Shown here in pieces: positions 16,536 through 28,925 of a DNA stretch of 64,000 nt. Origin of the DNA: Deinococcus malanensis (GTDB lineage Bacteria; Deinococcota; Deinococci; Deinococcales; Deinococcaceae); the NCBI RefSeq assembly GCF_014647655.1, contig NZ_BMPP01000007.1:155305-219304 (forward strand), read 5' to 3'. The notes under the pieces were generated by a model. It had not been told where the DNA came from and did no database searches. It saw only the letters and a list, made by a program, of their open reading frames with translations. Numbering within the stretch: the stretch's first letter is position 1; the number at the start of each line of letters is the position of its first letter. Both the position numbers and the translations under genes were made by a program.

Positions 16536-17666
16536 TCAGGCTGCTCCGGTCCGCCGCAGGGTGAATACCGACAGCAGGAACAGCACGGTGCCCAGCATGG
16601 CCAACGTAACCGGCACGGCCAGATGCCCGAAGCCCGCCACTCCCTGCCCCATCAGAAAGGGAAGCAGCACGCCTCCTGCCGAACCTGCCGTCAGCAGGAA
16701 CGGCACCTGCCGCGCCGGCATCAGCTGTGAGGCCCAGGCCAGCATGCTGCCGAACACCGGTCCCAGCGCCAGCCCGGCCAGAATGCTTGCCCCGGGGGCG
16801 AACAGCGGAACCACAGCCGCCACAGCGCAGGCGGTGACCAGGGCCGCGCTTCCAATCACCAACGACGCCGGGTGCACCCTGGGCCCGAACATGCCAGTCA
16901 GCACACGCCCCAGGGTAATGCCACCCCAGAACCCGCTCAGCACCAGCGCCGCCCCAGGCAGCCCACGGCTGTCCAGGTAACGCACCGTCCAGGCACCGTA
17001 CCCGGCCTCCAGGCCCACATACACAGCAAGCATGAGGGCAAAGACCAGCATCAGGCCAGGGGCTACAGCGGTGACTGCATCCTGACTTCCAGCGGTTCCA
17101 CCCGCTGACGCAATGTCCGGCACGCCCCACACCCGCGCCACCGCCAGCGTGAGGACCGCCGTGAGCGCCACTGCCAGAAACGGCCCCTCCAACCCGGCCT
17201 GCCCCAGGGACACCACCAGCAGGGGCGAGACCATACTTCCCACCCCAAAGACCGCATTGACCAGATTGACCGGCCGCGTGCCCCGCGCCGCATACGCCGC
17301 ATTCAGGCAGGCGCTGACCCCTCCCAGCCCCAGACCGCCCACCAACGCTGCCGTGACAGCGAGCGGCCAGGAAGGTGCCAGACCGACCCCGCTCACCCCA
17401 GCGGCCAGGATCAGCAGACTGACCACAACCGCGCGCCTGACACTGACCCGCCTCAGCGCCAGTCCTACGAGAAAAGGGGCCAGAGCCGAGCCCAGAAAAT
17501 GCACGCTGGCAATCAGGCCCACGGCACCCGTATCCACCCCGAACCGGGCCTGAAACAGCGGAAAAGCCGGGCCATACATCGCCTGAATCAGGCCCAGCGT
17601 AAAAAAAGCCGCCACGCCCACTGCCAGCATGGGCAGCAGACGTGGTGGGGTGGAAAGTTCAGTCAC
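16536..17666 (-). CDS. MFS transporter
   Basis: A 376-residue major facilitator superfamily membrane protein with about 12 hydrophobic segments, the usual length for a compact MFS. Motif-A-like sequence GLALRRVSVRRAVVV follows helix 2. The substrate cannot be told from the sequence; the general pattern resembles sugar or multidrug facilitators of the FucP/YfcJ-like type. The start is a GTG at 17666, with TACGTT seven bases upstream and no Shine-Dalgarno, suggesting leaderless translation. Confidence 0.88.
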   Translation of the reverse strand: MTELSTPPRLLPMLAVGVAAFFTLGLIQAMYGPAFPLFQARFGVDTGAVGLIASVHFLGSALAPFLVGLALRRVSVRRAVVVSLLILAAGVSGVGLAPSWPLAVTAALVGGLGLGGVSACLNAAYAARGTRPVNLVNAVFGVGSMVSPLLVVSLGQAGLEGPFLAVALTAVLTLAVARVWGVPDIASAGGTAGSQDAVTAVAPGLMLVFALMLAVYVGLEAGYGAWTVRYLDSRGLPGAALVLSGFWGGITLGRVLTGMFGPRVHPASLVIGSAALVTACAVAAVVPLFAPGASILAGLALGPVFGSMLAWASQLMPARQVPFLLTAGSAGGVLLPFLMGQGVAGFGHLAVPVTLAMLGTVLFLLSVFTLRRTGAA

Positions 17667-17673
17667 GCCCGCG

Positions 17674-17679
17674 AACGTA
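17674..17679 (-). promoter_or_regulatory. -10 box of leaderless MFS gene
   Basis: TACGTT on the minus strand ends seven bases before the GTG start of the MFS gene; no ribosome binding site is present. Confidence 0.45.
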
Positions 17680-17687
17680 ACACACTC

Positions 17688-17717
17688 AGCTTTTCCTGGC
17701 AGCTTTCAGGAAAAGCT
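17688..17717. terminator. 11-bp hairpin after the exported protein gene
   Basis: Arms 17688-17698 and 17707-17717 pair perfectly around an eight-base loop, starting two bases after the stop codon of the minus-strand gene at 17719. On the plus strand it is followed by TTTATTT; on the minus strand there is no T-run. Confidence 0.6.
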
Positions 17718-17718
17718 T

Positions 17719-18696
17719 TTATTTGGGCAGCGCTACCAGAGAGATAAGCCAGGCACCTTCAGTGTTGCCAGGGCCGAAGCGGTAGCCGATGCTTGGGCCA
17801 ACCATGGCCGGCAGCAGATCGGTGCGCAGGAACAGGTCCCCGTGAACGTAGGTGTAGTCGTTCGTCCAGTCCCGCGACACCCGGGTCCGGACAGCGCCCA
17901 GCCCCAGCGTGGACGAGGGCCAGCCCGCCGAGAGGCGGTAGGTAGCACTCAGCGTGGAGCCCTCATAGCGGCCCACACCGAAGTCAGGGATGAAGACGGA
18001 TCCGGTTACAAAACGTTCAAAGTGGGAGGCTTCCAGCAGCAGCCCCTTCACTGGGGAGACGTTGACCGCAGCATAAAGGTCCACGCTGGCCTGTCCTTCC
18101 TGCTGCATGGGAAACAGGTAGTAGCGTCCCGTGGCGGCCACATAGGTGTTGAATTTTCCGAAGGCCCGCCCATAGCCGGCACTGATCTCACTCTGGCTGT
18201 ACGGGGCAGCCTTATCGCCCTTGTACGCCACGCCCACGTTGTTCAGCACGCGCACCCGGTCCTGCAACAGGGTAAAGGCGTAACCACCGGAAAAATTTGA
18301 CAGTCCACCGTTGCCACGCACCACACCACCGAACTGGAGGCCCTTATAGGGATTCCGGGTAATTTCAAAGGTCGGGGTGTTGTAAAACCGGCCAATGGCG
18401 AACGAGGTGTCGTTGACGCGGGTGGTCAGACCAACATCCACATAGGTGGGCGCCCTGACCACACTTAGGCGGATGTCCTGAGAGAACGGAAGGGGAAAGT
18501 ACCGCACTCCATACCCTTCGGTGTTGGAAATCACCGGCTGCAGACCGCCGAACCGAGAGAAGTAGTCTGAAGGAAGCTGCAGACGGTTGGCCACCGACTC
18601 CAGTTGAGCGGAGGCCGTGGACATTAGACCCAGGACAGACCCAAGCAGGGCTGGAGCAACAAGACGCCGAAGGTTCAACACCCTCGTATGATGCAC
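17719..18696 (-). CDS. Exported beta-rich protein of unknown function, possible outer-membrane barrel
   Basis: I do not recognise a named family. The 325-residue protein has a signal peptide (about 1-30, ending in STASAQ) and a mature part of alternating short polar and hydrophobic stretches with many aromatic ends (for example YGVRYFPLPF, GRYYLFPM, GPSIGYRFGPG), typical of transmembrane beta strands. No lipobox or enzyme motif is seen. Deinococcus has an outer envelope layer, so a barrel or envelope-associated protein is a reasonable inference. It stands alone, with its own hairpin downstream. Confidence 0.75.
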   Translation of the reverse strand: MHHTRVLNLRRLVAPALLGSVLGLMSTASAQLESVANRLQLPSDYFSRFGGLQPVISNTEGYGVRYFPLPFSQDIRLSVVRAPTYVDVGLTTRVNDTSFAIGRFYNTPTFEITRNPYKGLQFGGVVRGNGGLSNFSGGYAFTLLQDRVRVLNNVGVAYKGDKAAPYSQSEISAGYGRAFGKFNTYVAATGRYYLFPMQQEGQASVDLYAAVNVSPVKGLLLEASHFERFVTGSVFIPDFGVGRYEGSTLSATYRLSAGWPSSTLGLGAVRTRVSRDWTNDYTYVHGDLFLRTDLLPAMVGPSIGYRFGPGNTEGAWLISLVALPK

Positions 18697-18746
18697 GACC
18701 GGTGCTCAGGAACGATGTGAAAGCGCCGTACCCCCACCGAATTCCC

Positions 18747-21050
18747 CTACCGCCGCAGATTCACGATCGTGACCCCGTGGCCGCCCTGGTTGGCCTCGGC
18801 GTCGTGGAAGGACTCAACCTTCTTGTCAGTCTTGAGGTACTCGCGCAGCAGCCGGCGCAGTACGCCCTGCCCCTTGCCGTGCACCACCCGCAACGGGCTT
18901 TCCTTGAGGGCATGGGCTTCCAGAATGGCCGTGCGCAATTCCTCAACTGCTTCTTCCACACCCAGGCCCCGCAGTTGCAGTTCGTTCTGGAAGTTGCTGG
19001 GGGCGGTACCCGCGAAAGCCACGGCGCGGCCGTTTCTGCCCTTGGCCGCCGGTACTTTCACTTCCTGCTTGAGACGCACGTCCCGGCGTTTAACCCCAAC
19101 CTTCATGACGCCCAGCTGCACGACCAGATCATCGCCGCGCAGTTCCAGTACCTGACCGCTGGCGTTGTAGGCCGGCACTTCCACCTGGCTGCCCACCCGG
19201 ATGGGATCGCCGCGTTCCTCGCGGATCGGAGGTGCAGGACGGGCCTTCTGGGCGGCAGCACGCAGCTCGCGCAGCTCCTGCATGACGCGGGGGCGCGCAC
19301 TTTCCTCCTGGGCCCGGGCACGCAGCGTGCGGACCCGCTCGACGGCGTCGGCATACAGCGTCTCGGCTTTCTGGGCTGCCTCGGCCAGCATCTCGTTGCG
19401 ACGCGCTTCAAGGGTTTCACGTTCCTGACGGACGCGGGCCAGTTCGGCCTCGGCATCCCGGCGGGCGACGACAGCCGTCTCCAGCTGGCCAGCCAGCTCG
19501 GCACGCTCAGTTTCGAGGCCCTCAAGCATGCGCTCCATCAGGCCCGCTTCGGGACCCAGCAGGGTCTGGGCACGCTCCAGCACCCCTGGAGGCAGGCCCA
19601 TGCGCTGCGCAATGGCCAGTGCGTAGCTGCGCCCCGGCTGACCCACCTGCAGGTGGTAGGTGGGCGCCAGGGTGCTGACCTCGAAACCCATGCTGGCGTT
19701 CTTCAGTCCGGGCGTTTCAAGGGCGAACAGCTTGAGCGGCGAGAGGTGGCTGGTAATAATCCCGCGCGCGTCCTGGGACAGCAGGGTCTCGATCAGTGAC
19801 TGCGCCAGGGCTGCGCCCTCGTCAGGATCAGTGCCGGAGCCCAACTCGTCGATCAGGACCAGGGTGTCGGGCGCGGCGTGGCGCAGCACATAGCGCAGGT
19901 GCTTGAGGTGCGAGGCAAATGTGGACAGGCTGGCTTCGATGCTCTGCTCGTCACCGATATCCACCAGCACGTCGCGCACCACCGGAAGGCGGGCCGTGGC
20001 CGCCGCCACGTACAGCCCACACTGGTGCATCAGCACCGCCAGCCCCAGCGTCTTGAGGGTGGCGGTCTTACCACCCATGTTGGGTCCGGTGATCAGCAGC
20101 AGCCGTGTCTCGCCCAGACCAATGTCGTTGGGGACCGGGTTCTCGATCAGGGGGTGACGGGCCTCGCGCAGGTCGTAGGTGTGGTCCTGCACCGGCTCGG
20201 GGCGGTTAAGGCGCCAGTCACGCGCCAGCCGGGCCTTGGCCGCGATCAGGTCCAGTTCGCCCACGGTGGCCAGCGTCATCGGCACGGCCGAGTCCCCCGC
20301 CAGTAGTCCGGTCAGCTCGGTCAGGATACGCCGGACCTCGGCCTCCTCATCCAGGATCAGGCGGGTGAGCTCGTTGTTGAGCTGTGTCACGGCAGCCGGT
20401 TCGACAAAGTAGGTCTGTCCGGTCGCGGAGGCGTCCACGATGATGCCCTGCACCTGCCCGACACGGCTGGCCTGCACCGGCAGCACGTAGCGGTCACGGC
20501 GGATGGTGACGATGTGTTCCTGCAGCACATCGGCCCAGCGTTCCAGGGTAGCCGAGAGCTTCTCGCGGATGCGGCCCCGCAGCGGATCAATTCGTTTGCG
20601 CAGGTCCCGCAGGCGGGGCGAGGCGTCGTCGCGTACGCCGCCGTCGCGGTCCAGGGCCGACAGAAAGCGGCGCACCAGTTCGCTGTGGTCGCCCAGACCC
20701 TGCCCCACCTCACGCAAGGGTCCGCGCGAATTGGCGTCGATGGCCCGGCGCACGGTCATGGCCCCGTCGAGCGAGTAGGCAGCGTTCAGCAGTTCCTGGC
20801 CAGACAGCACCCGCCCCTCTGCAGCGCGGGCGTGCAGCTCACGGATGTCCTGAATGCCGCCCAGGGACAGGCTGACGCCAAACAGGGCGTCTTCGACTTC
20901 ATCAAGCTCGCGTGCAATACGTCCGGCATCGTCCGAAGGCAGGAGGGCCCGCGCGCGCTCGGCGCCCAGCGTCGTGCTGCTGCGCTGCTCGAGGGCGTCT
21001 CGGACGCGGGGGAAATCCAGGGCGGACAGGGCGCGGGAATCAAACGGCAT
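18747..21050 (-). CDS. mutS2: Endonuclease MutS2
   Basis: MutS2 is a MutS-like ATPase with a nuclease tail, linked to suppression of recombination and to ribosome rescue in some bacteria. The 767-residue protein has the clamp/lever helices, a P-loop in [14 protein letters not shown] (lysine near residue 328), a Walker B region [18 protein letters not shown], a long charged coiled coil (about 510-620), a KOW-like segment, and a C-terminal Smr domain with LRGLGVEEA and [17 protein letters not shown] lies nine bases before the ATG, with a weak CTGGAG between. Confidence 0.96.
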   Translation of the reverse strand: MPFDSRALSALDFPRVRDALEQRSSTTLGAERARALLPSDDAGRIARELDEVEDALFGVSLSLGGIQDIRELHARAAEGRVLSGQELLNAAYSLDGAMTVRRAIDANSRGPLREVGQGLGDHSELVRRFLSALDRDGGVRDDASPRLRDLRKRIDPLRGRIREKLSATLERWADVLQEHIVTIRRDRYVLPVQASRVGQVQGIIVDASATGQTYFVEPAAVTQLNNELTRLILDEEAEVRRILTELTGLLAGDSAVPMTLATVGELDLIAAKARLARDWRLNRPEPVQDHTYDLREARHPLIENPVPNDIGLGETRLLLITGPNMGGKTATLKTLGLAVLMHQCGLYVAAATARLPVVRDVLVDIGDEQSIEASLSTFASHLKHLRYVLRHAAPDTLVLIDELGSGTDPDEGAALAQSLIETLLSQDARGIITSHLSPLKLFALETPGLKNASMGFEVSTLAPTYHLQVGQPGRSYALAIAQRMGLPPGVLERAQTLLGPEAGLMERMLEGLETERAELAGQLETAVVARRDAEAELARVRQERETLEARRNEMLAEAAQKAETLYADAVERVRTLRARAQEESARPRVMQELRELRAAAQKARPAPPIREERGDPIRVGSQVEVPAYNASGQVLELRGDDLVVQLGVMKVGVKRRDVRLKQEVKVPAAKGRNGRAVAFAGTAPSNFQNELQLRGLGVEEAVEELRTAILEAHALKESPLRVVHGKGQGVLRRLLREYLKTDKKVESFHDAEANQGGHGVTIVNLRR

Positions 21051-21157
21051 CTCCAGGGGAGCATAACAATGCCTGCCAGACGAATGGTGCGCCGAGTGGC
21101 TTAGCCACTATCGCCACCTTTACCCTGCGCCGGCCAGACCGGGCGACTCACAGTCCG

Positions 21158-21169
21158 GTTGTGCACAAC
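21158..21169. promoter_or_regulatory. Perfect 12-bp palindrome upstream of the NDUFA9-like gene
   Basis: GTTGTGCACAAC is a perfect palindrome eight bases before the ATG at 21178, in the short divergent gap between mutS2 and the NDUFA9-like gene. The position would suit an operator for either promoter. Confidence 0.4.
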
Positions 21170-21177
21170 GTGATGAC

Positions 21178-22068
21178 ATGCACAGCATGACAAACGTGCT
21201 GGTGACGGGGGCGACAGGGTTCGTGGGCCGGGCCGTGGTGAAAGAGCTGCTGGAGCGGGAGCACCGGGTGTTCGCAGGATCACGCCAGGGGGAAGCGGTG
21301 GGCGGTGCCCGCGGTCTGAAGCTGGACGCAACCGACCTGAGCAGCGTCATGCGCGCCGTGGGTGAGGCCAGTCCCGAAGCAGTGATTCATCTGGTTGGCA
21401 TCATTCAGGAGCAGGGAGACCAGACCTTCGCCCGGGTGCATGTCGAGGGGACCCGGCATGTGCTGGCTGCCACCCCCCGCGGCGCACGCTACCTGCACAT
21501 GAGTGCCCTGGGCGCCGGGGACATTCCGGACAGCCGCTACAGCGTGACGAAAGCTGAAGCCGAGGCGCTGGTGCAGGGCAGCGGTCTGAACTGGACGATT
21601 TTCCGGCCCAGCCTGATTTTCGGAGTGGGCGACGACTTTTTCGGGCGGGTCCTCAAGGATCTGGTGTCGGCCGCGCCGGTGGTGCCACAGATCGGCGACG
21701 GCCGCTTTCCTTTCCGGCCCGTCAGTGTGGAGGACGTCGCGCAGGCCTTTGTCACGGCGCTGGACCGTCCGGAGACCGCCGGCCATATTTATCCCCTGAC
21801 CGGCCCGCAGGAATTCACCTTCCGCGAACTGCTGGACCTGGAACTGGCAGCTCTGGGCAAGAAAAAACCCGTCGTACCGGTGCCACTGGCGCTGATGAAC
21901 CTGGGCGTGCCGCTGATGCAGATGCTGCCCAGTCCACCAATTACCCGGGACCAGTACGCCATGCTGAAGGCCGGCAACACCGCCCCGAACGACGAGGCCC
22001 GTCAGGCGTTCGGGCTGCCGATGCACCGCCTGCAGGATCGCCTGGGGCAGATCGTGCAGGGCCGTTAG
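21178..22068 (+). CDS. NAD(P)-binding protein of the complex I NDUFA9-like SDR subfamily
   Basis: The 296-residue atypical short-chain dehydrogenase has the Rossmann motif [16 protein letters not shown] at the N-terminus and YSVTKAEAE (Y-x3-K) near residue 120, followed by [14 protein letters not shown], a typical NDUFA9-like block. Family members bind NADPH and are related to a mitochondrial complex I accessory subunit; bacterial roles are mostly unknown, often in quinone or polar-lipid metabolism. The start at 21178 or the ATG at 21187 (MTNVLVTG) are both possible. It converges on the broken rarA, and the two stop codons overlap. Confidence 0.85.
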   Translation: MHSMTNVLVTGATGFVGRAVVKELLEREHRVFAGSRQGEAVGGARGLKLDATDLSSVMRAVGEASPEAVIHLVGIIQEQGDQTFARVHVEGTRHVLAATPRGARYLHMSALGAGDIPDSRYSVTKAEAEALVQGSGLNWTIFRPSLIFGVGDDFFGRVLKDLVSAAPVVPQIGDGRFPFRPVSVEDVAQAFVTALDRPETAGHIYPLTGPQEFTFRELLDLELAALGKKKPVVPVPLALMNLGVPLMQMLPSPPITRDQYAMLKAGNTAPNDEARQAFGLPMHRLQDRLGQIVQGR

Positions 22069-23384
22069 GACCCGGAAGGCTCCTCCTCAGCGCGGACTTC
22101 CCCATGCGCCTCGCGCAGCTTGCGCCAGCGTTCGGCCATGCGCGCCTCCCAGCCCTCGCCGGTGGGGCGTAGAGGTCGAGCTGCACCCCTTCAGGCAGGT
22201 AAAACTGCTCGAACGAGCCCTGGGGGTCATCGAAATAGTAGGCGTAGCCCTTGCCGTAGCCCTGCGCGCGCATCAATGCCGTGGGGGCGTTGCGCAGGTG
22301 AACCGGCACCGGCAGGCTCTCCCCTTCCCTCACTGCCCGCAGCGCGTCCCTCCAGGCGTTGTAGACGCTGTTGCTTTTGGGTGCCAGCGCCAGGTACACC
22401 ACCGCCTGGGCCAGCGCGAGGTCGCCTTCGGGACTGCCCAGAAACTCCACGCTGTCGCGCGCGGCAATGGCCAGCCTCAGCGCCTGGGGATCGGCCAGAC
22501 CGATGTCCTCGGACGCCATGCGGACCACACGCCGGGCAACATAACCGGTATCGGCGCCCCCCTTGATCATGCGGGCCAGCCAGTAGAGGCTGGCGTCCAC
22601 GTGCGAGCCACGCACGCTCTTGTGAAGCGCACTGATCAGGTTGTAGAAGTCCTCCCCGTTCTTGTCCATGGCCGGCAGGTGACGTCCGAACGCTTCGGTG
22701 ACCGCCTCGGGCGTGACTGGATCAGCCAGCGTGGCTGCCACCTCCAGGGTGCTCAGGGCGCGCCGGGCGTCACCGTCCGCGCGCCGGGCGTCACCGTCCG
22801 CCAGCCGCGCGAGCAGGTCCATGGCTTCGGGCTCGATGCTCACGCCCGGCAGACCGCGTTCGTCGGACAGGGCACGTTCCAGCAGCCCTCTGATGTCCTC
22901 CTGCGTCAACGCTTCCAAAACCAGCGTGCGGGCCCGTGAGCGCAATGCCGGGTTGACCTCGAAACTGGGGTTCTCGGTGGTCGCCCCGATCAGGGTCAGC
23001 AGTCCGGACTTCCCCATGCGGCAGCAGGGCGTCCTGCTGGGCCTTATTAAAACGGTGAATCTCGTCGAGAAACAGGATGGTGCGGGTGCCACGGGCGCGC
23101 AGCCGCTCGGCTTCCGTGACGGCCTCGCGCACGTCCTTGACGCCTGCCGAAACGGCCGACAGGGCAATGAAATGCGCGCCGACCTCGCCGGCGAGCAGCC
23201 GCGCCAGGGTGGTCTTGCCGACGCCGGGTGGTCCCCACAGGATCAGGCTGCCCAGCCGGCCGGACTGCAGCACGCGGGTCAGCGGCCGGCCCGGGCCAAG
23301 CAGATGTGTCTGTCCCACCACTTCGGCCACCGTATGGGGGCGCAGGCGTTCGGCCAGAGGCGCGGGCGGGTCGAACAGGGTCAC
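22065..23384 (-). pseudogene. rarA: Replication-associated recombination protein RarA (MgsA), two frameshifts
   Basis: RarA is an AAA+ ATPase acting at stalled forks. The 5' part (from GTG 23384, [25 protein letters not shown] in brief) keeps the P-loop [13 protein letters not shown] and the Walker [22 protein letters not shown]. There the frame breaks: one extra base near 23011-23014 shifts it, and the family sequence continues in another frame as [21 protein letters not shown] second shift, one C missing in the run at 22164-22167, removes the true C-terminus ([16 protein letters not shown] in the restored frame). A 21-bp tandem duplication (22758-22799) adds a second DGDARRA. Unless these are sequencing errors, no full RarA can be made. 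Confidence 0.85.
22758..22799. repeat. 21-bp tandem duplication inside rarA
   Basis: Two identical 21-bp units lie head to tail at 22758-22778 and 22779-22799. In the protein they repeat seven residues (DGDARRA), which RarA relatives have once. Confidence 0.9.
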
Positions 23385-23390
23385 GCGGCG

Positions 23391-23396
23391 AGCATA
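23391..23396 (-). promoter_or_regulatory. -10 box before rarA
   Basis: TATGCT on the minus strand is six bases before the GTG at 23384, the leaderless pattern. It supports the GTG as the original start. Confidence 0.5.
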
Positions 23397-23463
23397 GGCC
23401 GCGCCCGGGGAAGCTGGCATGAGGGTTTTTTTCATGTGCGGGCCTGACAGGGTCACGCGCGCT

Positions 23464-23469
23464 TACCCT
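23464..23469 (+). promoter_or_regulatory. -10 box of a leaderless small gene
   Basis: TACCCT is six bases before the ATG at 23476, without a ribosome binding site. Confidence 0.4.
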
Positions 23470-23475
23470 GACCCC

Positions 23476-23742
23476 ATGGAGTTTCAGGAGCAGGTACGCG
23501 CGGCCGGTTTTCCCGACGGCATGGAAGTGACCCGGCGCGAGGATGACGACAACCGTATCTTCCGGGTGCTGCAGGGCGCCTACGGCGTGGAACTGGTCCT
23601 GACGGCCGAAGCCTGCCGGATGTACGGCGAAGGCCCCAGCACCGCCCTGGCACTGACCGAGCTGAGAAAAGCGGTGGACGCGGGTCTGCCGCAGGTGCAT
23701 CTGGACGGCACCCTGGAGCGCCTGACACTGGTCGGCGACTGA
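23476..23742 (+). CDS. Small protein of unknown function (88 aa)
   Basis: I do not recognise this protein. It has 88 residues ([18 protein letters not shown]...), no signal peptide or membrane segment, and a mixed alpha/beta composition with an acidic centre. The GC-rich third codon positions and the leaderless-type -10 box before the ATG support it as a real gene. It is divergent from rarA and 58 bases upstream of gcvT on the same strand, but gcvT has its own promoter. Confidence 0.7.
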   Translation: MEFQEQVRAAGFPDGMEVTRREDDDNRIFRVLQGAYGVELVLTAEACRMYGEGPSTALALTELRKAVDAGLPQVHLDGTLERLTLVGD

Positions 23743-23764
23743 GGCCTGAAACGTCCAGGCGGGC

Positions 23765-23794
23765 CGGACATGAGCAGCCCCAGTCCGGTACAGT
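23765..23794 (+). promoter_or_regulatory. Promoter of the glycine cleavage genes
   Basis: A -35 box CGGACA (23765-23770) and a -10 box TACAGT (23789-23794) are 18 bases apart, and the -10 ends six bases before the gcvT GTG start. The message should be leaderless; I see no glycine riboswitch. Confidence 0.6.
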
Positions 23795-23800
23795 TTTGCC

Positions 23801-24874
23801 GTGACCCAGACCCCAGAAACAGCGCTCAAGCGGACCCCGCTGCATGCCGCCCATCTCCGTGCAGGGGCCCGGATGGTGCCGTTCGGCGGCTGGGACATGC
23901 CTGTCCAGTACAGCGGTCTCAAGGCCGAGCATCAGGCGGTGCGTGGGGCGGCCGGGGTGTTCGACGTCTCGCACATGGGCGAGTTCCGTATCCAGGGTGA
24001 GGGCGCCCTGGCTTTCCTGCAGCACGTCACCCCCAACGACGTGAGCAAGCTGCGCCCCGGCCGCGCCCAGTACAACTGGCTGCCCAACGACCGGGGCGGC
24101 CTGGTGGACGACATCTATATCTACATGGCCCGCGAAAACGAGTACCTGATGGTCGTGAACGCCAGCAATATCGACAAGGACTGGGCGCATCTGCAGACCC
24201 TGGCGGCCGGCTTCGACGTCACGCTGACCAACGAGTCCGACCGCTGGGCGCTGCTGGCGGTTCAGGGCCCCAAAGCAGCCGAGACGCTGCAACCTCACGT
24301 GGACGTGGACCTGGGCAGCAGGAAGAAGAACGCCTACTTCCCGGCCCGCCTGTTCGGCTTCGACGTGCATCTGGCCCGCACCGGCTATACCGGTGAGGAC
24401 GGCTTCGAGGTGTTTATCGACGCCAGCGAGGCCGAGACCGTGTGGGACAAACTGATGGCGATAGGCGTAACACCGGCCGGGCTGGGTGCGCGCGACACCC
24501 TGCGCCTGGAAGCGGGCTTTCCCCTGTACGGCCATGAATTCGCCGACGACATTCACCCCCTGAGCAGCCACTACACCTGGGTGGTCAAGGACAAATCCCA
24601 CCACGGCCGCGACGCCCTGCGACTGCCGGCCCAGCAGAAACTGATCGGCCTGAAGCTGGACAAGGTACCGGTGCGCGAGGGCTACCCGGTGCTACAGAGC
24701 GGGCAGGTGGTTGGGCACGTCACCAGTGGAACCAGCAGCCCCACCCTGGGCCACCCCATCGCCCTGGCACTGGTGCAGGCGAGTGCCGCTTCATCCACCG
24801 ACTTCGAGGTGGAAGTCCGTGGCAAGGCGCACCCGGCCACCCGGACCGACGTTCCTTTCTACAAGGCCCCCTAA
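23801..24874 (+). CDS. gcvT: Glycine cleavage system aminomethyltransferase (T protein)
   Basis: GcvT takes the aminomethyl group from the lipoylated H protein, releases ammonia and gives methylenetetrahydrofolate. The 357-residue protein begins at GTG 23801 and shows [26 protein letters not shown], then [11 protein letters not shown], the folate-site region [14 protein letters not shown], and [14 protein letters not shown], all typical (only short parts quoted). It is the first gene of the gcvT-gcvH-gcvP cluster and has a leaderless-type promoter. Confidence 0.96.
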   Translation: MTQTPETALKRTPLHAAHLRAGARMVPFGGWDMPVQYSGLKAEHQAVRGAAGVFDVSHMGEFRIQGEGALAFLQHVTPNDVSKLRPGRAQYNWLPNDRGGLVDDIYIYMARENEYLMVVNASNIDKDWAHLQTLAAGFDVTLTNESDRWALLAVQGPKAAETLQPHVDVDLGSRKKNAYFPARLFGFDVHLARTGYTGEDGFEVFIDASEAETVWDKLMAIGVTPAGLGARDTLRLEAGFPLYGHEFADDIHPLSSHYTWVVKDKSHHGRDALRLPAQQKLIGLKLDKVPVREGYPVLQSGQVVGHVTSGTSSPTLGHPIALALVQASAASSTDFEVEVRGKAHPATRTDVPFYKAP

Positions 24875-24958
24875 CCAGTAGCCTGGGGCCTGAAGTCTTG
24901 GCACCCGGCCCAACCGGACATTCCTTTCCCTGCCCACTCATCCCCAGGAGCGACCACC

Positions 24959-25321
24959 ATGACCACCCCCACCACCCTGAAATACGCGGCTTCCCACGAA
25001 TGGCTCTCCGACGACGGCACGGTCGGCATAACCGATCACGCGCAGGAACAGCTGGGCGATGTGGTGTACGTCGAACTGCCTGAAGTGGGCCGCGAAGTGA
25101 CCGCTGGCGAGGCCGTGGCCGTCGTGGAAAGCGTCAAAACCGCCTCGGACATCTATGCACCGGCCAGTGGCCGCATCGTGGCCGTCAACGATGAACTCAG
25201 CGGCAACCCCGAACTCGTCAACAGTGCTCCCTATGAAGGTGGCTGGCTGTTCAAGCTGGAAGTCACTGAGGAAGGCACGGACCTGCTCGACGCCGCCGCC
25301 TACGACGCCCAGGCCCACTAA
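24959..25321 (+). CDS. gcvH: Glycine cleavage system H protein
   Basis: GcvH is the small lipoyl carrier that shuttles the aminomethyl group between GcvP, GcvT and the L protein. The 120-residue protein has the lipoylation motif [14 protein letters not shown] with lysine at residue 60. AGGAG lies eight bases before the ATG. It follows gcvT by 84 bases and precedes gcvP by 97 bases that contain a hairpin. Confidence 0.97.
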   Translation: MTTPTTLKYAASHEWLSDDGTVGITDHAQEQLGDVVYVELPEVGREVTAGEAVAVVESVKTASDIYAPASGRIVAVNDELSGNPELVNSAPYEGGWLFKLEVTEEGTDLLDAAAYDAQAH

Positions 25322-25342
25322 AGACCCCCGCAGGCAGCCGGT

Positions 25343-25372
25343 CACGGGTTCGGGGGCGACCCGCAGCCCGTG
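25343..25372 (+). promoter_or_regulatory. Hairpin between gcvH and gcvP
   Basis: CACGGG (25343-25348) pairs with CCCGTG (25367-25372), and inside it CGGG pairs with CCCG. It may tune the relative amounts of the H and P messages; no T-run follows. Confidence 0.45.
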
Positions 25373-25418
25373 ATTGCTGTACCTGTGCCACGACTCTTCC
25401 ACTTCTGCAAGGAGTTCC

Positions 25419-28268
<2,850 letters not shown>

Positions 28269-28280
28269 GCCAGCAGAAGT

Positions 28281-28320
28281 AAAGAAGACGGCGCCCTGAC
28301 AACGGGGCGCCGTCTTCTTT
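28281..28320 (+). terminator. Terminator of the gcv genes
   Basis: A 16-bp perfect stem (28281-28296 with 28305-28320, loop of eight) ends in CTTCTTT on the plus strand. It begins 12 bases after the gcvP stop. Confidence 0.85.
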
Positions 28321-28360
28321 CACAGTCAGCCCACACCCCTACCGCCCCATACCCCCGAAG

Positions 28361-28529
28361 GCTGTCGTGCGCGCAGCGCGCGGGCCATTTCAGCTGTGCG
28401 GCAGTATGGCGTCGAGGCCGGACACGGAAACAGGGCTGGCAAAGCCACGACCTCAGTCAAATCTCTTGCCCAGTGCCAACGAAAACTCCCCCTGCCCCAA
28501 AGGGACAGTGGGCCGGGGGTGGGGTAACC
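28361..28529. repeat. 169-bp intergenic repeat, copy A
   Basis: This stretch aligns over its full length with 32671-32840 and, reversed, with 32378-32545. The 25-base left end differs from those copies at two positions; the shared middle includes ATGGCGTCGAGGCCGGA and AATCTCTTGCC, and the right end is the C/G-rich hairpin CTCCCCCTGCCCC...GGGG. This copy is the most diverged of the three, and its end hairpin is partly broken. No protein is encoded in it. Confidence 0.8.
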
Positions 28530-28633
28530 AGCCAGCGGAACCAACAGCCTCCCTCGCTTCACTTGACAGTGACCGAGATACGCCCGGCCGTCTCCAACAC
28601 CAGAAAATCCACGTCACTGAATGTCTCGTGCCC

Positions 28634-28790
28634 TTAGGCCAGGACGGCTGACAGCAGGTCTGCCCTGCTCAATTGCTCGCTACGTAACGCCTTTTCCGAA
28701 AAAGTGCAGTCGCCGTACAGGATCACCGGCGCAGAAGAAACGATCTGGGTCCCGTACGGGCTCGCTTGTAGATAGAAGCTGTAACCCAGG
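28634..28790 (-). pseudogene. Possible remnant of a DUF421 (YetF-like) membrane protein gene
   Basis: The minus-strand frame ending at TAA (28634-28636) encodes SAPVILYGDCTFSEKALRS followed by EQLSRADLLSAVLA. This resembles the C-terminus of DUF421 proteins, where a P-V-x-L-x-x-x-G segment is followed by L-x-x-x-x-L-T-x-x-D-L-x-x-x-x. No upstream membrane helices or start codon are present, so only the tail survives. Base composition is less GC-rich than in its neighbours. The remaining part of 28530-28925 holds nothing else I can support. Confidence 0.35.
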
Positions 28791-28925
28791 CCAAAAGCTG
28801 CTCTCACATGGGTCTTGCCCAGGTCATTCTCTCTTCCCGGCGCGCTTTTCAACGCCCCTTCACCCGTCCTCCACAACGTGCTCCGGCTAACGCTTCTGGT
28901 CCGCTCATCATGGTGCAGTACCCCC

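Noticed and set aside
21941..22064. Apparent C-terminal extension of RarA into the NDUFA9-like gene
   Set aside because: It is the wrong frame after the second frameshift; the restored frame ends at 22065.
23800..23801. Glycine riboswitch before gcvT
   Set aside because: The promoter places the transcript start at or very near the GTG, leaving no room, and no tandem aptamer pattern is seen.
28815..28925. Upstream extension of the SnoaL-like gene to 28815
   Set aside because: The first 37 codons have no family similarity and include frame-typical shadow composition; the ATG at 28926 fits the domain start.
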